The notes beneath the pieces were generated by a model, which saw nothing but the letters and a program-made list of their open reading frames with translations, ran no database searches and was not told where the DNA came from. A program made the translations under genes and the position numbers. From positions 1-64,000 of the forward strand of contig JAGUZQ010000098.1 of the NCBI GenBank assembly GCA_020060765.1: a stretch of DNA of 64,000 nucleotides, given 5' to 3'. Source of the stretch: Planctomycetota bacterium. GTDB taxonomy: Bacteria; Planctomycetota; SZUA-567. This document shows, one piece after another, positions 8,690 to 17,168 of the stretch. The stretch's first letter is position 1. The number at the start of each line of letters is the position of its first letter.

Positions 8690-10261
8690 TCAGACTGGCG
8701 CAGAATCGATTAGGATCTCGTCCACCCTTAGCGCGGAGTCGGCCAGTATCGCCACGCCGTGTCCCGTCTCCGCCTCCAATGCGGAAATTGCCGCGCGCTT
8801 GATGTTGTTGACCGCCAGCGCCATGTCGGGATGCAGCCGCGCGACGAGGTTGGCTTTCTTTTCCTCGAATGCCACCCGTAGCCGCCGGACAAAATCCAGC
8901 GCCATCACTTCCGGATTCTTGCGCAGTCCCGATCCGCCGCAGGTAGGGCAGACCGCGAACATCGAACGCTTCAGGCTGAGGCGCACCCGCTGGCGGGTCA
9001 TCTCCATTACTCCCAGGGTGCTGATGGGAAGGATGGTCTTGCGGGCGCGGTCAGAGGAGAGGAGTTCCCGCATCAGGTTTTCCACCTTGCGGCGATCCTC
9101 GGCCGGTTTCATGTCGATGAAGTCGATCATGACCAGCCCGCCCAGGTCGCGCAGACGCAGTTGCCGGGAGATTTCCCGCGCCGCCTCCAGGTTGATGGCG
9201 AGAATGGTTTCGCGGGTGCTGTCGCCCTTGCGGAAGCTGCCGGTGTTGACGTCGATAGTCACCATCGCCTCGGTCTGCTCGATCACGATGCTGCCGCCGC
9301 CGGGCAGCGGCACCTGCCGGGCGAAGACATTTTCTATTTCCTTGTCGATGCCGAAGCGATGGAACAGCGGCGTCGCCTCGGTGTAAAGCCTGGCGCGCTT
9401 TTCGTAACCCGGCATCACCATTTTCAGGAATTCGCAGGCGCGGGTGTAATCCTCCTCGCGGTCGATGACCAGCTCGGTCACATCGTCGTAGAAATAGTCG
9501 CGGATGGCGCGGGTGGCGAGGTCTGATTCCTGATAAACCGGCGCCGGGCTTTTCAGCTTCGGCGTCTGCTCGATAATCGCGTCCCACAGGCGCGCGAGAT
9601 AGTCGATGTCTCCCTCCAGTTCCTCCTTGCCCCGCCCCATCCCCGCGGTGCGGATAATGTAACCCAGTTTCCCCGGCGGGTTGAGCTCGTCCAGAGTCTT
9701 CTTCAGTTCGCGTCGCTCTTCCTCGTCGGTGATCTTGCGGCTGACGCCGCGCTTGGGCACCGCCGGCATCAGCACCAGATAGCGACCGGGGATAGAGATG
9801 AAAGTGGTCAGGCTCGGCCCCTTGTTCCCGAGTTGCTCGCGGGTGATCTGTACCAGCAGTTCCTGCCCCTTATGCAGCATCTCCTCTATCTTGGGTCGGG
9901 CGGTGTCCTGGGGCGGTTTACGCTTGCGCTTTTTCAGGACGTCCTCGTAGCCGCCATAGGGGCGCACCACGTCGGAGACATGCAGGAAGCCATTCTTTTC
10001 CGAACCGATATCGACGAACGCGGCCTGCAGGGTCGGCTCGATATTGACGACCTTGCCTTTATAGATGTTGCCATGCACGAAGCCGCTGCCGGAACGCTCG
10101 ATGTAAATTTCTTCCAGCCCCCTTTCGCCGATCAGGGCGACGCGCACCTCCTCCGGGTCGACCACGTTCATCAACATGCTGCGACCCTTTGCCTTCACTT
10201 CGCCCTGCGGTTCAGCCTTGTCTTCCGGCTTTTTTCTCTTTCCGCCTCTTTTGCGACTCAA
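8690..10261 (-). CDS. rng: Ribonuclease E/G family protein
   Basis: A 523-residue endoribonuclease of the RNase E/G family, which trims rRNA precursors and degrades mRNA. A basic N-terminal tail (R-K-R-G-G-K-R-K-K-P) leads into an S1 RNA-binding domain (about 45-125; G-N-I-Y-K-G-K-V and A-A-F-V-D-I-G). The catalytic domain follows, with magnesium-site aspartates in V-T-I-D-V-N-T-G and V-M-I-D-F-I-D-M, then the zinc-link C-P-T-C-G-G-S-G. There is no long C-terminal degradosome scaffold, so it is closer to RNase G in size. The start is TTG with AAGGAG at good spacing. It pairs with the DUF2344 gene upstream, a frequent neighbour. Confidence 0.9.
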   Translation of the reverse strand: MSRKRGGKRKKPEDKAEPQGEVKAKGRSMLMNVVDPEEVRVALIGERGLEEIYIERSGSGFVHGNIYKGKVVNIEPTLQAAFVDIGSEKNGFLHVSDVVRPYGGYEDVLKKRKRKPPQDTARPKIEEMLHKGQELLVQITREQLGNKGPSLTTFISIPGRYLVLMPAVPKRGVSRKITDEEERRELKKTLDELNPPGKLGYIIRTAGMGRGKEELEGDIDYLARLWDAIIEQTPKLKSPAPVYQESDLATRAIRDYFYDDVTELVIDREEDYTRACEFLKMVMPGYEKRARLYTEATPLFHRFGIDKEIENVFARQVPLPGGGSIVIEQTEAMVTIDVNTGSFRKGDSTRETILAINLEAAREISRQLRLRDLGGLVMIDFIDMKPAEDRRKVENLMRELLSSDRARKTILPISTLGVMEMTRQRVRLSLKRSMFAVCPTCGGSGLRKNPEVMALDFVRRLRVAFEEKKANLVARLHPDMALAVNNIKRAAISALEAETGHGVAILADSALRVDEILIDSAPV

Positions 10262-10315
10262 AATTTTCTCCTTGTGCTGCTCTCAATGTTGTTGAAAAAT
10301 ATTTCGAGGAACTTT

Positions 10316-10960
10316 TCAGGCAAGTTCCATTTTTATTTTCTCGATAATAATATGTTCAATGCGGTTGCCGGTTTTTTCCGCCAGCAAGCGGCATAATTCG
10401 TCGGGACGTCCCGCGCCCCTGGGAGCATGCAGCAGCCGCATCCATAAAACCTCGCCACGAAGTTCCATGCGGTCGAGATAAGGCCGCGCGTCGACGCTGC
10501 GCTCGCCCTCCTTGCCGCGATGGAAAACCAGTTTGTCGGCGGTAAGCATTTCCGCGACGGCGGCGCTCACGGCGTCCTGGTTGCACCAGCCTACCGCCTC
10601 GTACTCGCACACCCGCGCCACTTGGCCGCCCTTAACCGGGCGCAAAACCTCGCACTCCAACATCTGCACCACCGGTACCACCGCCTCCGAAACCAGTTCC
10701 AGAATCTTTTCCGGCCTGATCCAGTCGGCCAGCTCCACCTCCAGCCGCTCGCAGGTGGAAGCTATTCCCAGCCCCAGCGCATGGGGAAACACCATGCGCA
10801 AATGCGGATTGAAACCGCTGGTCTTCCGCACCGGCAATCCGACGCGGCGAAAAGCCCTGGAAAAAAGTCGCATCAGGTCGTGGTGTGAAAAAAAACGGGC
10901 ATAACCCGTCTTGGCGAAACGGAGAGAAACTTTCTGCACGATTTCGTTTTCAGGCAACAC
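10316..10960 (-). CDS. DUF2344 / TIGR03936 protein (radical SAM-linked), stand-alone
   Basis: The 214-residue protein has the family's opening R-F-A-K-T-G-Y-A-R-F-F-S-H-H-D-L-M-R-L-F-S-R and the G-L-P-V and F-N-P-H motifs. In many bacteria this domain sits directly behind, or is fused to, a B12-type radical SAM protein and next to rne/rng. Here rng is present but no radical SAM gene adjoins it. The function is unknown; a role in RNA modification has been suggested by context. The start may be the GTG at 10960 or the TTG one codon later, which has better spacing to GGAG. Confidence 0.8.
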   Translation of the reverse strand: MLPENEIVQKVSLRFAKTGYARFFSHHDLMRLFSRAFRRVGLPVRKTSGFNPHLRMVFPHALGLGIASTCERLEVELADWIRPEKILELVSEAVVPVVQMLECEVLRPVKGGQVARVCEYEAVGWCNQDAVSAAVAEMLTADKLVFHRGKEGERSVDARPYLDRMELRGEVLWMRLLHAPRGAGRPDELCRLLAEKTGNRIEHIIIEKIKMELA

Positions 10961-10977
10961 TCGCTCCAGTAAACCCT

Positions 10978-11009
10978 AAGAAAAAGCGGCTCCGCATCAG
11001 CGGAACCGC
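10978..11009 (-). terminator. Intrinsic terminator of the pil operon
   Basis: Read on the minus strand, gcggttccgc - tgat - gcggagccgc forms a 10-bp stem with one G-T pair, followed by TTTTTCTTA. It lies 37 bp after the pilQ stop. Confidence 0.85.
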
Positions 11010-11046
11010 CATTATATACAATAAGGTCAGACAATTGCAATAGGCG

Positions 11047-12858
11047 TCACATCCCGGCGGCAGCCAGATCGCGCATATCCTCCAGTTCCTTATTGAAGCC
11101 TTCACCGTGATTCGAACGCAGAATCCAAGGTGTGACCATGATAATGGTGTTGTTCACGCTCTTGGAAGTATTGCGGCTCTTGAACATATAACCCAGCACC
11201 GGGATATCCCCCAGGAACGGCACCTTGGACTCGCCTTCGGTGGAGGAACGCTTGATCAGACCCGCGATCACGCCGGTTTCGCCGCTGTTAAGCATCATCC
11301 GGGTGTGGGCGATCTTGATGTTGCTTTCCGGCAGATCCAGCGTGTACTTGCCGGCGTTGCGGCTGACGAAGTTGGGCTCTTCCTCTTCCTTGGGCACGAT
11401 TTCAAGAATCACCTGGTCGGTGTCACCGCAGATGTGCGGCACCACCATCAGCTGCACACCGACCATCAGTTCCTTCTGCTCCAAGCCTTCAGACGCGCCT
11501 GCGTCGGTCGTTTCCACCGTCAACAACGCGTAGCGGGTGACCGAACCGATAAAGACGGTCGCTTCCTGGTTGTCCATGGTAACGATTTCCGGTGCCTGCA
11601 CGATGTCGACCTTGTTGCTGGTGGCGGCGAGCTTCAGCGTCGCCTTCAACTGCTCGAAACTCAGCGTTCCCAGCGTATAGGAGTCGGTCGGAGTTGCGGC
11701 GACGGGGTTGCTCGCCCAGTTCAGCTTAAGCGCCTCGTCCAGCAGATACGGCCCTTCCGGATGCTTGAACGCCGGCTCCAGGATGCCCAGGCTCATGGTG
11801 GACTCGCTGGAGAAGGGGAATGCGTTCTGGTATTTCACGCCGCTGGTCTGTTCGGCGATCAGGCCGTTGGCCCAGTTGACGCCGTAGTTCATCGTCTCCG
11901 GCCCGATGCGATGCGTCAATATCCGGCTTTCAACCTTGACCTGGCGCGGTGCCCGGTCGAGCACCCGGATCAGTTCCACCATCTCCTCGATGCGGGTGGG
12001 GGTGTCCTTGATGATCAGCATGTTGCTGCGCGGCTCATAGGTGACGCTGCCATCGGCGCTCTTAAGCTGCCCCAACACTCCCAGCAGCGACTGCTCCAGG
12101 CTGCTTTCTGTGGTTCCCGCGCGGCGGGAGACGAAGGAACTGGCTCTTTCCGAAACCAGTTCGGGCTGGAAGTGGGCGCCTTCCGGCTGGATGTATTTCA
12201 GGGCTATCGCACGGACTTCCCGCTGAGCCTCGACCGCCTGGGGCGAGACGATGCGGATGATACCGCTTTCTTCCTCGACCTTGACCAGGCCGTAAGTCTT
12301 GAGGATGCTCCCCAGAGCCTTTTTCCAAGGCACGTCCCGCAAGTCGAAGCTAACGTTCTCGATAGTGTCGACGGCAGGGCCGACAATGATATTGGCACCA
12401 CTCTGCTTGGCGATAAGCTTGATGACAGCCGTCAGCTTCGCACCCTGCACGTTCATGGTGATGCGTGGCGGGCGCTCCAGCAGCAGCACCCCTTCCGACT
12501 CGTTGTCGGCGTTGACGACGAAGCGGTACTTGTTGGCGATATAGTCGACGGCGGTGCGCCAGGAGACGTTGGACAGTTCGACCGTCACCAGCATCCGGCG
12601 CAGGTTTTCCTCCTCCTCCGCGTCGTCGACGCTGATCTTGATATTCACCCCGCGCGAGGAGCGGCTGATATACTCCAGCACCCTCTCCAGCGGCACGCGC
12701 CTATAGGAAAGACTGATGCGCGCGCCGTCGGCGGCCTCGACACCGTCTCCCCCGGCATCCTCCGCCGCGGTCAGCGCACCGCCCGTCAGCAGCAGGGCGA
12801 ACACCGCGGCCGTAGCCGCGACGCGCCAGTTCTTGATTTTATTCAACATGCGGAACAT
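11047..12858 (-). CDS. pilQ: Type IV pilus secretin PilQ
   Basis: Outer-membrane secretin, 603 residues, with a signal peptide (about 11-32; A-A-T-A-A-V-F-A-L-L-L-T-G-G). Two STN-like N-domains (about 45-125 and 130-215) come before an N1-type domain (T-Y-E-P-R-S-N-M-L-I-I-K-D-T) and the beta-barrel secretin domain (about 310-595), which has the G-E-T-G-V-I-A-G-L and V-P-F-L-G-D-I-P-V-L-G-Y-M-F family motifs. It forms the pore through which a pilus or pseudopilus passes. GGGGAGGTG precedes the ATG. It is the last gene of pilMNOPQ. The many pseudopilins elsewhere in the window could use this machine. Confidence 0.92.
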   Translation of the reverse strand: MFRMLNKIKNWRVAATAAVFALLLTGGALTAAEDAGGDGVEAADGARISLSYRRVPLERVLEYISRSSRGVNIKISVDDAEEEENLRRMLVTVELSNVSWRTAVDYIANKYRFVVNADNESEGVLLLERPPRITMNVQGAKLTAVIKLIAKQSGANIIVGPAVDTIENVSFDLRDVPWKKALGSILKTYGLVKVEEESGIIRIVSPQAVEAQREVRAIALKYIQPEGAHFQPELVSERASSFVSRRAGTTESSLEQSLLGVLGQLKSADGSVTYEPRSNMLIIKDTPTRIEEMVELIRVLDRAPRQVKVESRILTHRIGPETMNYGVNWANGLIAEQTSGVKYQNAFPFSSESTMSLGILEPAFKHPEGPYLLDEALKLNWASNPVAATPTDSYTLGTLSFEQLKATLKLAATSNKVDIVQAPEIVTMDNQEATVFIGSVTRYALLTVETTDAGASEGLEQKELMVGVQLMVVPHICGDTDQVILEIVPKEEEEPNFVSRNAGKYTLDLPESNIKIAHTRMMLNSGETGVIAGLIKRSSTEGESKVPFLGDIPVLGYMFKSRNTSKSVNNTIIMVTPWILRSNHGEGFNKELEDMRDLAAAGM

Positions 12859-12875
12859 GTAGGCACCTCCCCTTT

Positions 12876-13655
12876 TTATTCGCTTTCAGCCACGATTTCC
12901 TTGCGGAACCGTTGTCCTTTATAGATGAATACCACCGCGCCTTCCTCGATCACTTCTATCTGCAGCGGAGACTTGGAGCGCAATCCATCCACCCGTTCTC
13001 CCGGCTCGTAGACCTTTTCGTTGATCAGCACCGCCGCGCCCTGGGGAGTCCAGCGGATGCCTTTCACCTCCAGTTGCAGCGCCTCGAACTCCCGTCTTGT
13101 TTCGCGCGCCTGCCGCAGCCTGCGGGCAGTTTTTTCATAAGACAGTATCTTGCGCCAGAGGCGGTTGTTGTCCACGTTGGTCGGAGGCCCGCCCCATTCC
13201 GTGGTCACCGTGGCGCGCACGGTTTCCCCCACCCGGATAGCGTCGTCGTAATTGTGCGCCAGCAGCAGGAATTCCAGCCGCAAGCGATGCTCCATCAGGA
13301 ACCTCGCCTGCTCCTCCGTACTGGGAGGAAAGATGCTCGGTGTTTTTTCGGTGCGGTTGTCCTGATTGTAATCAACCTGTTTCTTCTCCTCCGCCTTGGC
13401 CTTGCGGAAGGTGAAGGGATCGCGCCCGCCCGGAACGTACTTGAAAGCCTGGAACGCGCGCAACTCATCCAGATCCATATCGACGAGTTTCTTGCGCTCC
13501 TGCGTTTCCGGTTCTTTCTTTTCCTCGCCCGGTTGCGGCGCGGGGCCAGGCATCGGCATTTCACCCGCCCAGACCCGGCAGACGGCGAAAAGCGTCGCGC
13601 CACCAACCAGCAGGCGCAGCAAGCCCGTCATGTTTTTCGACACATACTTAATCAC
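12876..13655 (-). CDS. PilP-like pilus assembly protein
   Basis: The 259-residue protein has an N-terminal membrane or signal segment (about 10-29), a proline-rich linker (M-P-G-P-A-P-Q-P-G-E-E-K-K) and the motif P-G-G-R-D-P-F that marks PilP-type proteins. The C-terminus (G-V-R-S-P-L-Q-I class, here G-L-R-S-K-S-P-L-Q-I-E) resembles a small HR/PilP beta domain. Much of the middle is not recognisable. The position between pilO and pilQ is exactly that of pilP, which links the inner-membrane PilNO pair to PilQ. The start is GTG after a strong AGGAGG. Confidence 0.72.
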   Translation of the reverse strand: MIKYVSKNMTGLLRLLVGGATLFAVCRVWAGEMPMPGPAPQPGEEKKEPETQERKKLVDMDLDELRAFQAFKYVPGGRDPFTFRKAKAEEKKQVDYNQDNRTEKTPSIFPPSTEEQARFLMEHRLRLEFLLLAHNYDDAIRVGETVRATVTTEWGGPPTNVDNNRLWRKILSYEKTARRLRQARETRREFEALQLEVKGIRWTPQGAAVLINEKVYEPGERVDGLRSKSPLQIEVIEEGAVVFIYKGQRFRKEIVAESE

Positions 13656-13674
13656 GCGTCCGCCTCCTGATCTT

Positions 13675-14334
13675 CTACATCTGCGCCGGAGCGATATACC
13701 GGAAAGTCTGCATGGTAAGCTTGCACCGGTTTATGCCGTCTTCGGTCACGCCGTTGCCGGGAGCGGAAATCTCCAGCTCGCGCACCGCGAAAAACCGTTT
13801 TTCCATCTGCCCGCTGGGCGCGGCGATTTCAAACTCCTCCATCTTGTTGATAAACACCGCAATCTGGTCGTAGGTGCCTATCAGGTCGATCCGGAAGAGC
13901 CATTCCTCCTGCTTTGCGCCACCGCCGCCACCGCCGCCAGGCCCCGGCATACCGGGAGCGCCGAAGCCGGGTCTGCCGCTGTCGCTACGGCTGGGCTTGA
14001 TGTAACGGGGCTTGACCCCAGCCTCTTCCGCCTTTTTACGAATCGCGCGCAGGAGATCGTCGGGGGTGCTTTCCGAAGGCAGCAACTGCACCGCCTTCTT
14101 CTCCTCCTGCTGCCACTTTTTCAGTTCCACCCGCTTGTCGGGCAATTGCGCTATTTTAGCTTCGGCGTCCTCGATCGCCCGTTGCGTCGTGTCAATCTGC
14201 GCCTTCACGCTGGTCGGATTCTTGAACGGATCGTCGCCGACATACGACATCTGGCGGTAAAGCTGGAACATCAGTCCCAGCACCACGGCGGCGAAAGCGC
14301 CTATCGTTATACCCAGCTTGACATTTTCGTTCAT
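13675..14334 (-). CDS. pilO: PilO-like pilus assembly protein
   Basis: The ATG at 14334 is preferred because GAGGGTG precedes it; the frame is open 7 codons further. One inner-membrane helix (about 5-25), then a coiled-coil stretch (about 45-75; I-D-T-T-Q-R-A-I-E-D-A-E-A-K-I) and a ferredoxin-like PilO domain (about 125-219). A glycine run (about 148-156) splits the latter. PilO pairs with PilN to form the periplasmic alignment ring of type IV pili. Confidence 0.8.
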   Translation of the reverse strand: MNENVKLGITIGAFAAVVLGLMFQLYRQMSYVGDDPFKNPTSVKAQIDTTQRAIEDAEAKIAQLPDKRVELKKWQQEEKKAVQLLPSESTPDDLLRAIRKKAEEAGVKPRYIKPSRSDSGRPGFGAPGMPGPGGGGGGGAKQEEWLFRIDLIGTYDQIAVFINKMEEFEIAAPSGQMEKRFFAVRELEISAPGNGVTEDGINRCKLTMQTFRYIAPAQM

Positions 14335-14365
14335 TTCACCCTCGTTTTTTTTCAAGCGCCCGGCA

Positions 14366-15220
14366 TTACTCGATTTCTTGCGGGGTTTTCAGATTCATGT
14401 TTATCTTGAACCTGTACGCGCCCACGGGCAGGAAAGCCGCGCCCTTCAACTCCCGGTCAGCGTTCAGCCCGCCTGCCTGCCAACTGGTTTCGTCCAGTAT
14501 CGGGCTGCCTTCGCGGAAGAAATTGATAAACGGCATCTCCGCCACTCCCCCCGATTCCCGCTTCTCCACCAGAGCCAGCTTTTCCTTGAGTTCCTTTTCG
14601 TCGGGGCTGACCGGAGGCAGTTCCGGATTTTCGCTGCGGATCTTGTGCCAGGATTTTTTCGCCTCCATCAGCATCTGCTCCAGCCGCTCCCTTTCCTCCA
14701 CTTCCGGCGCCTGCGAGGCGGAGTATTCGCGCAACTGCTTGAGGAAATCCTCTTCCAGCCGCACCGCCACCACTTCCGTGGGAGCGGAGGCATAGCCTTC
14801 CATCTCCAGCTTGCTGCCGACACTGGCAACCACCTTGGTCACCCAGAGATAACGCAGTTCCGGGTTGGCTTCGTTGGCAGTAGCGTCGAAAGTCACTATT
14901 TTCCTGAAGTCGTACAGCAGCTTCGACCAGATCATGCGACCGCGGTAAAGTTCCTTGATGGCGTTAACGCGCGCCTGGATCAGGTCAAGCTTGGCGTTGA
15001 TTTCGTCCAGTTCCTTCGCGGTGGTTTCGGCCTTGGTCTTCTCGGCGATTTTCCGCTGCAGTTCGTCCTCCACGTCGCGCGTGTGGACGAAATGGTGGTG
15101 CGCGACGTACGCGCCGAGGCTGCACACCAGTATCACCCCCAGGCAATAGGCCATGAACCTGCCCAGCGGCGTACCCTCGGTCTTGCGCAACGATTCCGGT
15201 AGTAGATTAATCTCAATCAT
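14366..15220 (-). CDS. pilN: PilN-like pilus assembly protein
   Basis: Begins M-I-E-I-N-L-L-P-E-S-L-R, the conserved cytoplasmic tail by which PilN docks on PilM. A membrane helix follows (about 25-46; Y-C-L-G-V-I-L-V-C-S-L-G), then a coiled coil (about 50-95) and a ferredoxin-like domain. At 284 residues it is longer than typical PilN (about 180-200); the extra length is a C-terminal coiled-coil extension (about 190-245). It sits between pilM and pilO with short gaps. Confidence 0.82.
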   Translation of the reverse strand: MIEINLLPESLRKTEGTPLGRFMAYCLGVILVCSLGAYVAHHHFVHTRDVEDELQRKIAEKTKAETTAKELDEINAKLDLIQARVNAIKELYRGRMIWSKLLYDFRKIVTFDATANEANPELRYLWVTKVVASVGSKLEMEGYASAPTEVVAVRLEEDFLKQLREYSASQAPEVEERERLEQMLMEAKKSWHKIRSENPELPPVSPDEKELKEKLALVEKRESGGVAEMPFINFFREGSPILDETSWQAGGLNADRELKGAAFLPVGAYRFKINMNLKTPQEIE

Positions 15221-15252
15221 GACTGCTGCACGCTTTCAAACGGTTTATAAAA

Positions 15253-16266
15253 TCAGGCCATGCCGCGCAAACGCGAAGCCAGCCCCAGCGCCACGACCAT
15301 ATCCGACGCCTTTTCCTGCATGATCACGTCATCATTGACCGCCAGTTCCAGGGTTTCAAACGGCATGAACCGGCGCGTCTCAACATCCAGCGCCTGCCCC
15401 ATCCCCTCGATCAGGCCGGGGAACATGATGGTGCCGCCCGACAGGTAAACCCGGCTGACCGTCTGCTCGAACTGGCTTTCGTAATAATCGAAGGAAAGCC
15501 TCACCTCTCCGCCCAGGTCGTCGATCACCGGCAGCATCGCGTCTTTCATGCTGGCCATCGCCTCGCCGGGGTCTTCCTTCATGGTTTCGACCACCGTCGG
15601 CTCCTCGCCGAAGCGCTTGGCCACCGCGTCGGTCATGGCGTTGCCCGCGGTGTACACCTCGCGCGTGAAATATTCCGAAGCACCTTTCTGGATGCAGATG
15701 CTGGTCTTGGAAGCACCCACGTCCACCAGCGCGACCGCCTCGCCCTCCGCCGCCAGCTCCGCGCGCAGATTGCACGCCTCGAAGGCGTTGGCAATGGCGA
15801 ACAGATCGACGTCGATCATGCAGGGCACGAATCCTACCCGCTTCAGCATGGCCAGATGGTCTTCGATCAACTGTCTTTTGGCCGCCACCAGCAGCACCCG
15901 GTTCTGCTCCCCGCCGGCGACAGGCCCCAGCATCTGGCAGTCGAGCTGAACGTCGTCCACGTCGTAGGGAATATATTTGTCGGCCTCGTAGCGGATCGCC
16001 TGGCGCAATTCCTCCTGCTCCATTTTCGGCATCACCACGTGGCGGACGATTACCGAACGCCCGCTGACGGAGGTAATCACGTTCTTGGTCTTGAGGTTGT
16101 TGTTGGCCAGCACCGCGTGCACCGTGTCCTCGATCAGGTCTGGCGAGGGAATTCTTTCCCAGCCCACGCCGGTGACGGTGAAATTGTCGTTGGTGCCGGT
16201 CAGCTCCACCGCTTTCACGCTGTAACTGCCGATATCCAGGCCTAAAACCGTGCGTTGTCTAGCCAC
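15253..16266 (-). CDS. pilM: Type IV pilus protein PilM (actin-like ATPase)
   Basis: The 337-residue protein starts with the FtsA/actin-like phosphate loop V-L-G-L-D-I-G-S-Y-S-V-K-A-V-E-L and has the second loop V-A-L-V-D-V-G-A-S-K-T-S and the adenosine motif Y-L-S-G-G-T-I-M-F-P-G-L. PilM is the cytoplasmic ring component that binds the PilN tail. GTG start, GGGATG upstream. It is the first gene of the operon; the promoter should lie in the 229-bp divergent space before the response regulator. Confidence 0.9.
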   Translation of the reverse strand: MARQRTVLGLDIGSYSVKAVELTGTNDNFTVTGVGWERIPSPDLIEDTVHAVLANNNLKTKNVITSVSGRSVIVRHVVMPKMEQEELRQAIRYEADKYIPYDVDDVQLDCQMLGPVAGGEQNRVLLVAAKRQLIEDHLAMLKRVGFVPCMIDVDLFAIANAFEACNLRAELAAEGEAVALVDVGASKTSICIQKGASEYFTREVYTAGNAMTDAVAKRFGEEPTVVETMKEDPGEAMASMKDAMLPVIDDLGGEVRLSFDYYESQFEQTVSRVYLSGGTIMFPGLIEGMGQALDVETRRFMPFETLELAVNDDVIMQEKASDMVVALGLASRLRGMA

Positions 16267-16439
16267 TTTCGCATCCCGTCTACTTTGTTTTCGACATATA
16301 CAATCACCGTGTGATACTGCCCCGGATGTAAAGATCCGGAAAACACTTACTTAACTATATCGGCATAACTGAAGGAATACTCGCAACCATTTTTCAAGCT
16401 TACGGTTTAGGTTGATTATCCCCCGGCTCAGGATAGTTC

Positions 16440-16467
16440 TTGACTCCGGAAGATACCTATATAAAAT
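16440..16467 (+). promoter_or_regulatory. Likely sigma-70 promoter for the response regulator gene
   Basis: TTGACT (16440-16445), a 16-nt spacer and TAAAAT (16462-16467). The start codon lies 62 bp further. Confidence 0.6.
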
Positions 16468-16528
16468 GCCTTTGTTTGGTAAAATCTTTCGCTAAATGTC
16501 CTTTACCCGCAGTTTTTCGGAGAAAACG

Positions 16529-17134
16529 ATGTCCGAAAATCAGAAATCCGTCATTATTCTTGAAGACAACCAGGATATCGCCGATTTCCTAGGTCAGCTC
16601 GTCACTAGTTACGGCGTCTCGCATATCGTCTGCACCAGCCAGAACGAAGTTCTGCAAGCGATTGACCAGCATGAGATTATACTGGCACTACTGGATATCA
16701 TGCTGCCTGAAACCGATGGGCGCAACGTGGCTGGCGCAATCAGGGAAAAGGGTTGCTCGTTCCCTATCTACTTCATGACTGGCGTCCATACAAAAATCAT
16801 CAGCCAGGAATTGCAGGCCGTCACCAACGGCGTTCTACGCAAGCCTTTTTCAATCAATACCTTGCGTAATATTCTCGACAAATCGCTGAAAACGCCTTCC
16901 GTCTGCGAGGGAAAAGCGAAATTCAGGCGGGAAGTGCTGGAAATCATGGCGGCGATAGCCAGCGACGGGGAAAGCCTTTTGCGTAAAAAAGAGGAAATTT
17001 ATCAAACCTTCGTCGACTGCGGCGAAAAAACCAATCCACAAGTTTTCCTGGAATTACTCGACAATTTTGAAACAGTAGTCAAGGAAGGTCTCAAGCAACT
17101 GAATAAACGATTAGAGGATATCAAATCACTTTGA
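16529..17134 (+). CDS. Single-domain-like response regulator with helical tail
   Basis: I use the ATG at 16529, preceded by CGGAGAAAACG, rather than the upstream in-frame one. It has 201 residues. The receiver domain (about 5-120) has the acidic pocket E12-D13, phospho-acceptor D56 in L-L-D-I-M-L-P, T84 and K105 in L-R-K-P-F. The C-terminal 80 residues are helical (L-E-I-M-A-A-I-A-S-D-G, F-L-E-L-L-D-N-F-E-T-V-V-K-E-G) and contain no recognisable DNA-binding domain. It probably works by protein contact. No kinase is adjacent; it lies divergent from pilM and 34 bp before tyrS. Confidence 0.82.
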   Translation: MSENQKSVIILEDNQDIADFLGQLVTSYGVSHIVCTSQNEVLQAIDQHEIILALLDIMLPETDGRNVAGAIREKGCSFPIYFMTGVHTKIISQELQAVTNGVLRKPFSINTLRNILDKSLKTPSVCEGKAKFRREVLEIMAAIASDGESLLRKKEEIYQTFVDCGEKTNPQVFLELLDNFETVVKEGLKQLNKRLEDIKSL

Positions 17135-17168
17135 AATTTCTGAACCTCTATTATTTACGGAACCAGAT

